Assembly (NCBI GenBank): GCA_964020155.1
Contig: OZ026547.1
Coordinates: 4,991,509-5,055,508, forward strand
DNA: 64,000 nucleotides
From: Chondrilla cf. caribensis
Taxonomy: Eukaryota; Porifera; Demospongiae; Chondrillida; Chondrillidae
Direction: 5' to 3'
The position numbers and the translations under genes were made by a program. The notes under the pieces are model-generated. The model was not told the DNA's origin. It made no database searches and saw only the letters and a program-made list of their open reading frames with translations. Each line of letters begins with the position of its first letter. Within the stretch, counting starts at the first letter, position 1. Below, piece after piece: positions 39,332 through 50,361 of the stretch.

Positions 39332-39391
<60 letters not shown>
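39167..39391. repeat. Compound (CA)n array upstream of gene D
   Basis: CA blocks are separated by two copies of a spacer reading AAAAACACACACAAACACGC, then ACAACACACAC. It is a duplicated version of the single spacer upstream of B'. Confidence 0.9.
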
Positions 39392-39392
<1 letters not shown>

Positions 39393-39424
39393 CAAGACAC
39401 ATCAAAACCCACACATGTGAATTA

Positions 39425-39788
39425 ACTTGTTTACGCCAACGCAGAAGTACTAAGGATTCCTCATTCATGTCATGTTGGGGTAAGGGCTTCTCATATGAAT
39501 ATTCATTATTGGAAATCACCATACTCACAGCTATTCATTGAGCACCCCTAAAAATACAACATGAATATCATTAAATGTCGTTCAGTTCTCACACTGCCCC
39601 TTCTCCTGTGGTTACCACAATATCCTTACATGGGGAAAGGAAGCTCCACACACATTGCCATACATTTAGCATGTCCCCCAAAACACAATGAATGTCATTA
39701 AAAGTGTGCATGCTCTCCCACTGCCCATTCTGTTGTGGTTACCACAAACCAGCTCTGAGAAGTTTGAGTATAGACGGGAGTTACAGTG
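39425..39788 (+). promoter_or_regulatory. Gene D 5' region with two palindromes
   Basis: TGTGGTTACCACA at 39607-39619 and 39734-39746; the proximal copy ends 42 bp before the ATG. Nearly identical to the B' 5' region. Confidence 0.6.
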
Positions 39789-41833
39789 ATGGCTCCACGC
39801 AATCAGGTCTTTTTACAGGTGGCACTTTTGTTCTGTGTGGTGACTACCAGTATGGGGGGTATCACTGATTGGCAAAAGGCATTTTCACAACTTGAAAACA
39901 TGGTGAATGTGCAACAAAAAGAAATCATGTCACTTCACCAAATGATTGAACAGTTGGAAAAGAGATTAGAACCACTTGAAGCAAAAGGTGAGTTTGGTAA
40001 GGCTCAAACACAACCTGCAGTCCCTACACTTGTAGTCACATACCTTATATTTGTCGTCATTATATGGCATCACTTGAATTCACGAGTACAAGGGTGGTAT
40101 AATGTTATACTACATACTGAACATGTATATGTGGTTAAGCTGCAAATAATATATTCAGACCATTGAGAATGTCTGTAAAAATGGACACAGTGCCCATTGT
40201 GCCCATTCTGTTGACAGGGGCATTCAAATGCCCCTGTCAACAGAACGACAATCCCTAAACCTGATTGGGAACTTAATTTTGCTTAGAATATGAATTGTGG
40301 GATGTTTGGTGAAAAATTATAATGAATCGCAAGTGCTCCTTTACTGGATCATGCGCCAATGACACATAACCAATCGCTACAGTTGCATAGGGTCATTCTA
40401 CATTTGTATTGCATTCACTGAGATCAGATATTATGTTGCTTACAATTTGCATTGTAAATTACTTTAAAGTGCCAGAGATAATGTAATATCAAACCCCAAA
40501 CAATGAAGCACATGATATCCTTTATGATGGCTACAAACCAATAGCCATACTTAACACCAATTGTACCTTAACTTAAACCCATAAGTAGTTTTCGGATATG
40601 ATGGCTGGATTCCTTAAGAACTGTTATCTGATCCTGCCTTGAGGTGATGATCCTGCTGTCTATTTCAGATAATCAGTGGTGTGCCTAAACATGAATATTC
40701 CAAGGATTGAATAATGTAATTGAAATATCACCTGAGCGATTAGTACTCTATTGCTGCATATACCGGGATGTTTTCAGTTTGAACTACATAGTGATTGTGC
40801 TCCATTGGTGTACTCCTGTATTTCATATATTAAGGTGGCAAAATCTATATTATGTATGTGTAGGATACTTGGCCTATCTTATGATGTAACAATGGATATT
40901 GATGCAACAAACATCAATACAAACAAGCAATTGGAGTTCATAAACTCGTGCATGGGGCTGAAGAACTACTTAGGTATAAGGGTGCTTCTGAAGCAATGTA
41001 CAAGATGTGTTAAATATCTGTTGAGTAATAGAAATCACTTTTCACATTCTCAGGAATAACTTCACGGATAAAATTCTCTCGCATCAAGTCATTGTCACAA
41101 TCTACCATTAATACAATAAATACATGAAATCTCACCAAATAATAGTCTCTTTTGTTTCAGGGATATTCACTATCTATGTAACATTTCGACTGGATACACT
41201 ATTTGATAATCTTTTTTAATCATCCTTCAAATTTGGATTATACAGGCTCATTGTTTCTTTTTAGATAAACTCCCAGAAAGAAATAGACGGCAAGATGTTT
41301 GCAGTTGTCCGCCTGCGACAAAAGGGGCTACAGGAACACCAGGACTGAATGGGATAAATGGAACAAAGGGTGAAAAGGGAGACCAAGGGCCACATGGGGA
41401 GAGGGGCCAAAAAGGAGAGCTAGGACTGCCAGGATCCCCAGGACCCAAAGGAACACAAGGAGTTAATGGAACAAAAGGTGACCGTGGAGAAATGGGACAA
41501 CCAGGGAATGTAGGAAAGAAAGGAGGCATAGGATTGCCAGGGGTTAATGGAACAAAAGGTGAAAGAGGAGAGAAAGGAGAGGCAGGTGATGTCGGACAAA
41601 AAGGTGAACTAGGACTGAAAGGAGACACAGGAGTGCCGGGACCACAAGGACATAGTGGTACCAAGGGAGAAAAAGGCAACTTAGGGAAACAGGGAGATAA
41701 AGGAATAAAAGGTGAACGAGGAAGAAAAGGCCAACCAGGAAGTAAAGGACAGAAAGGTGAACCAGGACTGAAAGGAGAGACAGGAGTGCCAGGATGCAAT
41801 GGAACTATGTATCCAAACTTTCATGCTGGTTAA
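39789..41833 (+). CDS. Collagen-like secreted protein, gene D (2 exons)
   Basis: Exons are 39789-39987 and 41265-41833 (phase-1 intron of 1,277 nt); the product is about 255 aa. Exon 1 is nearly that of B' (five residue changes). Exon 2 is clearly diverged: furin-type RNRR at 72-75, C79-S-C81, a shorter Gly-X-Y region with four N-G-T sequons (one expected site reads H-S-G-T), and a short tail ending GCNGTMYPNFHAG. An inverted-repeat transposon lies 77 bp after the stop, so the 3'UTR crosses or stops before it. The next AATAAA is at 42725-42730. Confidence 0.85.
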
Positions 41834-41910
41834 TTAAAATATAAAAAAGGAAGACTAACAACTAACGCTCCATTTTCATGACTATACTGGATAATTAATT
41901 GCTTATCTAT

Positions 41911-42675
41911 TACCCTTTTCACATGGACGCCGTAAAGCGGGTCGAACCCGAGTCGAACTCGGTTTAAAGCGAGTTAGTGCATTCACATGACGTCACGAAA
42001 CCGGGTCGAACCCGGGTTAAAATTCCGGGTCGAACCCTTGTAAAAAGTAGGGTTCGACCCGGTTGCAAGCGAGTTGGAAGCGAGTTAAAAATGGCGGACT
42101 AGTAGGACGAACGTGGAGTGACGATGAGATCCAAGCCTTGCTTATTATAAATAGTAGTTCGACTCGGTTTATTATTTTCCTCAGCAACAACATGCTGCCT
42201 TTGGAGAAAACCCTTTAGTTCCCGGGATAAAAGTTAACAGTGGCCCTGCCGACACGAAAATTCTGCTTCAATTCCCTATCGGACCAGTTCCTGGTAATTT
42301 CGGTCAAAAACGAAGGGCTTCTGGGCTTCATCCAGATAGTTCTGCTGGCCTGACACGCACTTGAACGCCGAGCGATCAAGAAAGCCAAAAATGAGCAGTT
42401 TGCAAAGTCTGTACTCCCGCAAACGGTTCATAACTGCTCTTCTTGTCCTATACCTGACCCTTAGTTGCCGTCTACGAGCTCTACACCTCAGACGATGCCA
42501 CAACTAAAGCAAAACGAGCAGAACGCCCAACATCGCCGATTTCTTGAATTAAATATTTACACAATATGCGAATCTTGTTATCCTCATGTGAACGGAAATC
42601 GGGTCGAAAGCGGGTCGAACCCGAGTTAAATCGACCCGGGTTCGACCCGCTTACGACGTCCATGTGAAAAGGGTA
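41911..42675 (+). mobile_element. TIR transposon with Myb/SANT-like relic, 3' of gene D
   Basis: The inverted termini extend for about 45 bp: TACCCTTTTCACATGGACG at the left, and complement of CGTCCATGTGAAAAGGGTA at the right, with GGGTCGAACCCG-type arms inside. The flanking duplication is TA or TAT (ambiguous). Inside on the + strand, near 42106-42165, a frame reads RTWSDDEIQALLIINS, typical of the start of Myb/SANT-like DNA-binding domains carried by PIF/Harbinger elements. It soon hits a stop. No nuclease gene was seen, so it is a non-autonomous derivative. Confidence 0.75.
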
Positions 42676-42689
42676 TATGTAGTGATAGG

Positions 42690-43500
42690 GTGATGCCGCA
42701 TGGAAGTTGAACTAAAATAAAATTAATAAACTGTTACATTTATTTGAATTGGAATTAATTTCATTCAACAATAATTTTTTGGAGTGTCAAAGACTACACA
42801 ATGTCATTCAATTGAAAGACAAGAATAATATTCAACACATATACCTATAAATAGGTATAGACGTACACCTAGTATAAACTAAGAAAATATTTAATATAAC
42901 AACATTTTATAAATGTTCAATTATGATCAATGACAACATGGAAACTTGTAGTATAGTGCTTTTACCAAACTACCAAGTGAATGACATGTAGGCATATTGC
43001 ATTCTAATTATTTTGTGGTCTAAAGTACTATGACAATCCCATGTATATACATTGACACACAACATATCAGGTTTCCGCTATGTGTTGTTTAACCCATTAT
43101 CACAATTATGTAACTAATAGTATATGCACTATGTGCCTACCTGCATATATTAATATGCATGATTCTGTGTGCCTGTGACTATTATATGGGATCTGAGAAA
43201 AGTGGTGCACAGTAGTGAACTGGAATACATTCATTTTACATCAAAAACAGTATGATATTTGAACCTTTGTCAGTAACAAGCCACGCAAGTGGTTCAGGTA
43301 ACTCCAGGTCGCATGCAAAAGACAGTAGCAACTATCACAAAATCGCTCAACAGAAGATTTTGTTCAGCACAAATCAATCGATCGTAAAGACTGCTACCCT
43401 TGCTGTATAAAGGTTGATTGTTTCAGCTGAAAACATATTGTTAACACAAAAAGGAAGCATCATATACAATTACATGCATATTAATATGTAATAATGTCAT
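42690..43500. other. 3' flank of gene D
   Basis: Diverged relative of the B and B' 3' flanks (compare GACTAT.ACTGG.TAATT, then ACACATA.ACCTA.AAAT). No gene seen. Confidence 0.4.
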
Positions 43501-43532
43501 CAGCAATACCGGTGTAACCTTGTTTCAGGAAG

Positions 43533-43718
43533 ATGGCAGCTGGTAAGAAGCAACCCTTTTATTCAATCTATTTCAAACTCAAGATTTTTGAAGAAATAGA
43601 CTCGAAGAAGTTTTCAAAAATGGATATTTGCAAGAAGCATTGCATTCCAAATTCTAGGCTATGGACATTTCTAAAGAATCAACAGAAGATTGAGAAGGAG
43701 AACACTAAATCTAGGTAG
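43533..43718 (+). pseudogene. CENP-B/pogo-type helix-turn-helix fragment
   Basis: A 61-codon frame carries FKLKIFEEIDSKKFSKMDIC, followed by KKHCIPNSRLWTFLKNQQKI. This is the pattern of the N-terminal HTH of CENP-B and Tigger/pogo transposases (hydrophobic helix, K-x-D-I-C, I-P-x-S-x-L-x-x-x-L-K-N). It is preceded by TTTCAG and closed by TAG within GTAGGTAGG. The DDE domain is absent, so this is a transposase remnant or a lone exon. Confidence 0.55.
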
Positions 43719-43869
43719 GTAGGAAGCATATTCGGGAATCCGTTCATTGTTCATCATGTTGAAGTTCTTCACAGGTGGTTTCTTTGAGTTGAAAACAGTT
43801 AGCACCCAAAGAAACATTGACACTAATATACTATATTCATGATAATTTTACTAATAACATCATTTTAAA

Positions 43870-44375
43870 TATCTTTAGGTCATTACAATAAACATGTCTT
43901 GAACTAGATGGTTAATTTCTGATTAAGTCTCAACCTAACTATTCAGCTGTTTCATCACATTTATCAGGTTTTAACAGTGAACATAACTGTTTACTGTTGA
44001 AACCTGTCAATTCTCAGGGCATTAATCCAAACAATCCCTTGAAACAGCAGAATTTTAAGGAGGTGACAATTGTGGTCAGGCATGTTTTGAATAAATTCCA
44101 GTTGCTAGCTATCTGAATAACAACCTGTTTATAAACAAAGTAAGCTTTGGTCCCACATATTCCCAGAGAATCCTCTGATCTTACATAAATGTAGTGTCTG
44201 TAACAATAGCCCAGATTTGGGTTTTCGGTTAATCCCCAAATTTGGGTTTTTATGCATACCCAAGAGTTGTGTGTTTACTTTTAATTTTCTAAACAGTTTA
44301 CATAAAATTACAGTGAAACAGTAAATAGTTGAGGGCTGTTAAAATAGAATTTAAAGACATACTTCGGAACATGTC
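43870..44375 (-). repeat. Inverted copy of the gene A intron repeat
   Basis: Reverse complement of about 1845-2475, with clear stretches of identity (complement of CTGAGAATTGACAGG, GGAATTTATTCAA, AACCCAAATTTGGG). It lacks an internal ~130-bp part. No coding potential. Confidence 0.6.
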
Positions 44376-44399
44376 AATAAAGTAAATCCAACAATAACG

Positions 44400-45600
44400 T
44401 TATTTTTCTTTGTGCGCTTACACGGCGGCAACCGCATAATAGCTTATGGAATAAAATGGCATATTCTCGATAAACGATAACTCAGTCATAGCTCCATAAC
44501 GTAAGATCGAATGTTCTCCGTGTTTTCAGGGAGCATTCTACTAAACATTTAGATTGGATTCATTGCAGGAAAAAAATCAAAAAAATTGTATGAAAACATG
44601 TTTTGACCCATATCTCTGTTTACAAAACAGTGCGACATTCCCCCTTCTCTCAGATCCTACTACATATAAGCTATACACCAATTAACTACAATTAACACAT
44701 TGGAGGCATTACCTGGTCCAGTTGATATATAAATTCTGTTATTACTTCTTATTTTTTTTAGAAAGATATGTTACAGCCTAAACATGCCAACTTGAAGTGA
44801 ATTATAACAGGAATCTAATTATAAATGACTAATGATACTATATATAATATTATAGTGATAGGTTTATTGTACACACCCACAATCACACCCACCCACCCAC
44901 ACACACACATACACACAATAGTTACGTGGTCCTGAGTGCCAAAAGTTGATTTAAATTTGTATACTTCAACATACAGTACTACTGTCCCCATTTACTATTT
45001 AATAGAATATCCAAAATAATCATTGATGATAATTAATTTGTACTTGCTCCCACTAATTCTTCAAAGATTACAACAATTATGCACTACTATAGGTAAGGTA
45101 TGTTGGTCACTCCTCTATGATACTGTAAACGTTTTGTAGCTGCGTCGTAAATCTCGACAATGGTCGTTACTCAGATATTAGGCTGAAGACTGAAATCTAG
45201 CAAAGTGAGGCTACATTTATACAAAAGCTACGCATGATGACCTTATAGATGAAAGGGTGATACAAAACTTTGATGTGAAAGTAATGCCAAAAGCATAAGT
45301 GATAATACTTAAATGTGTCTAGGATGTACTTTGAAGAAATGAACTAATAATGACTACATAAAGTACATGATGCAGAACTAATTAAGAACAGGATGCGATA
45401 TAATATAGGTGGTCACACATGGAAGTTAAAATCAATTATAAAGTAACCACGCTAAACAAACAGAAGCCTCACAAGTATCATGCACATGCACTAAGACTAT
45501 ACTCTACACATGGATCATGCACATAGTCATTCTCATGCTGTTCATCCTGTTACAATACGTTAGCAATGTTTGTAACTTTAAATTTGCTGTTAATCCTGAA
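44400..45600. other. 3' flank of gene E
   Basis: Contains a short CA-rich tract (44872-44909) and segments shared with the F and G 3' flanks (near 55670-56150 and 62270-62760). An extra ~400 bp (about 45115-45540) has no counterpart there, so no close poly(A) signal for gene E was found. Confidence 0.45.
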
Positions 45601-45607
45601 ATCGTCA

Positions 45608-47055
45608 TCAATAGCCTGAAGGTGTAGGTCTTCGCATTGCTGGTGTTGTTGGTGAATTTGAAACAGGTATTGCTGGATTTGTAGCAGGTTTAGATGAACT
45701 TGCAGCAGGTGTTGGTAAACTGGTAGTAGGTGTTGGTGAACTTGCTGCAGGTGTTGGTGAACTTGTAGCAGGTGTTGGTGAATTTGTAGCAGGTTTTTGC
45801 GAAATATTATTTTGTTCACCTAATGGTTCACCCTTTTCTCCCTTTGGTCCTTGAAGTCCTTGTGGTCCTGGTCCTCCTTTCACTCCTGGTTCACCTTTCT
45901 GTCCAACGTTCCCTGTTTGTCCTGTTTCTCCTCGTTCACCTTTTGTTCCATTAACTCCTCGATCTCCTATCTCACCCTTTTCTCCCTTTGTTCCTTTAAG
46001 TCCTTGCGATCCTGCAATTCCTGGCTCTCCCTTATTTCCTTTCTTTCCCTTCTTCCCTTTTGAACCTTGCTTTCCCGGCAGTCCTTGCTCTCCTTTCAGT
46101 CCTTGTTCACCTTTTGTTCCATTAAGTCCTTGTGGTCCTGGTGGTCCTAGCTCTCCTTTTTGACCCCTCTCCCCATATGGTCCTGGGTCACCCTTTTCAC
46201 CCTTTGTTCCATTTATCCCATTCAGTCCCGGTGTTCCTCTAGCCCCTTTAGCTCTGGGTGGACAACTGCAAACATCTTGTCGTCTAGTTCTTTTCACGTG
46301 ATCATCTGGTTAGAAAGCAATGAGTCTATATAATCCACATGAGCACAGTATTAGATAGAATATGAGTTCCTACATATTCCCCATGCAATAAGGACATGCA
46401 GGTTCTCCTTTATGTAAAACTGATTTCATTATTGGTATAATGTTGTGCAGTAATTGTACTTTAATTTCAGACATAGTTGAAAGAGGTATATCTTAGCCTG
46501 CTACTTAATGTTATAGATAGAGCATGAAAATATTGTTAATAATATGTGACCGTCCACGCAAAAAGGGTCATATTCGCGCTATGTAAACATTTGAGTACGG
46601 AGGTGATAAAGAATTTTCGTGCGCTTTTGTCGAATTTGCGGTTGTTGGTTAATATTGTTCAGAATACATTTTTCTAACCTTTTTTGGTGTGACCGTCACG
46701 AATTGGATCGTTTTGTGCGAAAAATTTCAAATTTTCAAAATACATACTACCGGAAATATGCCATTTTTATAGTAGTACGGACCTATGAATGGCATTAGAG
46801 TTCGCCTTGACACACTGTTCATGCCATGTGACAGCTAGTATACGGAATCATGCAAGAAAACGGAAGTTGCTTGTTTTCTCCAATGCATAACTCTCGAAGT
46901 GTCTCCATTTTAAGTGCCGTAACTTAAGAACGGAAACAGATATGAAGCTGCCGCTTACACTATTTGACGTAGCTATGTCCAAGCTTTCAAATGATATCAA
47001 AAACTTGATTTCCGTCAGAATCGCGAATATGACCCTTTTCGCGTGGACGGTCACG

Positions 47056-47107
<52 letters not shown>

Positions 47108-48016
47108 TAATTTTACATTAATATTATTTATATGTGCGATCATTATGCACAATATGATATATAGACGCATGCCAGAATTTAAACTTATTATTTGGCATGA
47201 TCCTATCTGGTTATAGGTTATACATTTTGGTACACGACTATTATTTACAGGTGCAGTGAGATTCGAATCCGGAGAGATTCATGGTGAATTATATTTGGAT
47301 GTTCAAAGAGGTCAAACAGAGACAAGAAAGTTCCATTCTATTGTGACCCAGCAGTGTTAAAGAATTGGAATCCGCAGAACTGGAACTGCGCAAGACAGCA
47401 TATACACACTAGAGCAGGCCTGTACATTGAGCTCGATGGTAATATACACTTTATCTCCAACCGGCACAATGCCATACCTAACAGCAAAGGTCAGTTTCCG
47501 GTGATAATGGACAAACTAATAACTGTAGTTACTGTAGTACAATGCAGTGGAATAGGTGTTTAAATTGCTACTTTAGTTACAAGAGGGTTAAGTTAATGCT
47601 GTGAAAAGAGAGAAAAGAATCCAAACACGATTTATACTAGTGCATAAGACTGTCAGGAGAGATGAGTCCACAAAATTGCTTGTTCTTAGTTGGATATTTG
47701 TTCTTTGTGAACCTAAATTCTTGAATTTGAATTGAAGTCACTTACTATATTTAGATGGGGATTTTCTCAAACCAAATGGACAATATTAGAAGAAAATTAT
47801 TGGTTGTTCAATCTCACTTTTCACTTCAAGTATTTGTAGTCTCCTCTCCAACTGTTGTATGAACAGGTGAAGTGACTTGATTTCTTCTTGTTGCTCCGTC
47901 ACTTTATTTTCCAGTTGTGAAAATGCCTTTTGCCAATCAATGATTACCCCCATACTGGTAGTCACCACACAAAACAAGAGAGCCACTTGTACAAAGACCT
48001 GAATGCTTGGAGCCAT
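45608..48016 (-). CDS. Collagen-like secreted protein with mucin-like tail, gene E
   Basis: Exon 1 is 48016-47818 and exon 2 is 46305-45608 (phase-1 intron of 1,512 nt); the product is about 298 aa. Signal peptide 1-22, coiled coil with L-x-x-L/I heptads to residue about 65, furin-type RTRR at 72-75, C79-S-C81. The Gly-X-Y region is rich in Lys (KGKKGKKGNKG) with three N-G-T sequons. It is followed by a Pro/Thr/Ser tail built on a 7-residue SPTPATS-like repeat, about six units, expected to be O-glycosylated. The last exon-1 base is A rather than the family G (AAAA|GTGAGA), making codon 67 Asn instead of Asp. One helix break occurs at GEPLGEQ. The intron holds a TIR transposon and a plus-strand exon-like sequence. 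Confidence 0.83.
46546..47054. mobile_element. TIR transposon (MITE-like) in gene E intron
   Basis: Long inverted termini: GTGACCGTCCACGC followed by AAAAGGGTCATATTCGCG, mirrored at 47020-47054. TA occurs at both borders, so a TA target site is likely. The paralogous introns of F and the G flank lack it. No transposase seen. Confidence 0.8.
47056..47111. repeat. (TA)n microsatellite
   Basis: A TA tract immediately beside the TIR element. A short version exists at the same place in the G flank (about 63765). Confidence 0.85.
47251..47563 (+). other. Plus-strand exon-like sequence antisense to gene E intron
   Basis: After TTATTTACAG, one frame reads AVRFESGEIHGELYLDVQRG until a stop. The second frame then reads YCDPAVLKNWNPQNWNCARQ and on through a stretch containing HTRAGLYIELDGNIHF to a TAA at 47561. 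The same two-frame layout occurs at 57320-57632 and begins again at 63914. It looks like a once-coding exon with one frameshift. Family unknown. Confidence 0.35.
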
Positions 48017-48165
48017 AACTGTAGCTCCAGTTGGTACTCAGTACTAGTTTGTGGTCACCACAACAGAACAGGCTGTGTTATATTCATTGAACAACAGGCC
48101 CAAATATAATAATATTCATTGTGTATTGTAGGTATGCTCAATGAATATCTATTTGAATGGTGGCT
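48017..48165 (-). promoter_or_regulatory. Gene E 5' region with TGTGGTCACCACA palindrome
   Basis: Palindrome at 48050-48062, 33 bp from the ATG on the minus strand. Read from the gene, the order ATTCATTGAGCA, CAATGAATATTATT, GGGCCTG, palindrome, CAGTT-ATG is the same as in the plus-strand genes. Confidence 0.6.
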
Positions 48166-48361
48166 TCCATTTACAGAGAATAGCAGTGACATGAGAACCA
48201 CATGCCTCTACACCACATAAAACATGGAATACTAAATATTGCTTTGGCATTTCAAATATCTGTCAAGTCACTCTCACCATATAGAGATTAAATATGACAA
48301 TATTCCACCAAACCTTTTCGAATAGATATGATATGTTTTGCATTTTGTGTGTGAGAGTGTT

Positions 48362-48364
<3 letters not shown>

Positions 48365-48404
<40 letters not shown>

Positions 48405-48413
48405 GTGTGTGTA
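48365..48413. repeat. (GT)n microsatellite upstream of gene E
   Basis: About 350 bp upstream of the gene E start; CA on the coding strand, as for the other paralogs. Confidence 0.9.
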
Positions 48414-48419
48414 GTGTAA

Positions 48420-50030
48420 TATAGCCATTCCTTGGGGGCAGTATGTAAGGTCTAGTAACAATTAAAACAGTGTCCACTAAGACTTGTGTTTTTGCTGTGG
48501 AATTGTGACAAAACTGAGATCATAAATTTGTTATTGGTTATGTCTATGGTAACTGATTTAGGGATGCATGATTGCACCACTAATGAAATAACTGTATGTC
48601 CTCACATTATTGAATTAGTTACACCATAAAGATAGTGGAGACCAAATACACACCAAAACCTGTGGAAAAAGCCTTCCACAAATGGTGATACTATCTACCT
48701 ATCCTATGAGGTTGGACGGCACATGATAAAGTGGAAGGTCATTATATGATTCCTATGATGAATATGTTTAATAAGTGATGAATGTAATTATGTGGGTTCC
48801 CTGTTATCAGTGAGGAACCTGATTTCAATTTCATTGTATAGTAACCATGACAACAAGAGGACACAATGATCAAGCATACTCATAAGATTCCTTTGCCTTG
48901 CGGTGGTGGCCACATGTCAATATGCAGTCTCCCTAGATTTCCATTTCTAAGGATTATTACAGATTTCCTGAATATTGATGAATACATTATTTCCACCACT
49001 AAATTGAACTAAACAGCACAAGATAGGGCCCATGTCTTACTTTCTTGTTATTGCAGTAAACTGAAAGCCTTATTTCTAACAGCTAATAATTCCCCCCAAT
49101 CATAGTTTCAGGGATATAGAGTTATAGAGGAAATTTCAGTTAATAAGTACCTGTACAATCCATATTTTATTTCACTGAGCTTGTTCCTGTTAAGCATAGT
49201 ATAATAAATAAACACTAATTCAGTTTGTAATTCATATATTTCTACAATTGGCTGGAGTGTCAGTGAAGAAATCAATGCATCAAAACTTGAATAATAGCAG
49301 ACATAAACGGGTAATCATACAAGTAGTATAATCTATAGGAGAATTTACATGCTTATAATAATATTCTCCTTCACATAACAATTGAAGTATCAGACTGTGT
49401 TCAGTCTTGTACCAGAGAGCAGTGGACACAATAAGATTCTGCTTAGTAGATATTAAACTGACACCCGTACTAAAATTACTCAGGCGCCTCTTCTAGATTT
49501 GCAAGAACTTTTTTCCAAAGGAATATTGCTTGGCAAATCGGTATCACTTGATTTCTAGCACAGTTCTTATTCTGTGTAAATAGGAAGTATTCACTAAATT
49601 CTCTAAACTCATTTCCTGCTAGTATTTATAGCCTTAGGTAAATAAACCACCATGCAAGTTGATTTCAGTCAATAATTGTAAGCGGTACATAGTAATCTGA
49701 TTCTCTTTGAATGTATGTAACACAAAACTGATCATAATTTATGTTTTCACTCTGGCTCTTGTTTTGGCAAACCAGTTTTACTTAATTTAATAAACTATTT
49801 TCTTCCCACTATTCATATATGATCATGAGCAATGAATAGAGCATTAAAGTGAAGGATAAACAATAAACTGCTGAGTACTACATGAATGCGTATGCAAGAA
49901 TTTTAATGATGCACATTGCATATGTAAAGATGAATTAGTACACACAAATACACATGGTTAAATGTACATACATACATGTACATATATTATAATACTGCAT
50001 TGTATTAGTATACTGATGACGTTCTACTTC
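48420..50030. other. 5' flank of gene E, no supported gene
   Basis: Copy of 58815-60685, about 95% alike by eye. F has one extra insertion. The part near 49750-49980 resembles the 3' flanks of C and C'. Confidence 0.5.
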
Positions 50031-50034
50031 AAAG

Positions 50035-50188
50035 GCACCAACAACAGTGGAAGGCCAAATGACAGATCGAATTCTGAAAATAACAACATTGTTTGGAATC
50101 AATGACTATACACAATTAGTAAAGAATCTGTATAAATCATTTCGCAAGTGTAAGAACCAAAAGAGAAAGAAAATTCTAAAATATAGTA
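50035..50188 (+). other. Exon-like sequence upstream of gene E
   Basis: Bounded by ...TTCAAAG and GTAAGTAT, with an open frame containing VEGQMTDRILKITTLFGI, then NDYTQLVKNLYKSFRKCKNQ. The F unit has the same stretch at 60689-60827, where it is cut by a GT tract. No family recognised. Confidence 0.3.
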
Positions 50189-50243
50189 GTAAGTATGACT
50201 TAATCATGTCTTGTTAGCCCACATCTTCTTGTAAAACTCTAAA

Positions 50244-50275
50244 GGTGTGTGTGAGTGTGTGTGTATGTGTGTGTG

Positions 50276-50309
<34 letters not shown>

Positions 50310-50335
50310 AGTGTGTGTGTGTGTGTGTATGTGTA
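50244..50335. repeat. (GT)n microsatellite beside the reverse transcriptase fragment
   Basis: Interrupted GT tract directly abutting the LINE fragment, conserved in position in the F unit. Confidence 0.9.
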
Positions 50336-50361
50336 GGGTATCCATGAAAATCTTTATATGT

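Noticed and set aside
42276..42503. Arg-rich minus-strand frame inside the TIR element
   Set aside because: Short, no match to a known transposase motif that I can defend.
41911..42675. CRISPR-like or enhancer array from the repeated GGGTCGAACCCG motifs
   Set aside because: The motifs are arms of the terminal inverted repeats of a DNA transposon; no regular spacers.
45550..45819. Gln/His/Leu-rich frames (HQHLLQV repeats) at the 3' end of E, also 56238-56498 and 62826-63050
   Set aside because: Alternative frame of the 21-bp mucin-tail minisatellite in E, F and G.
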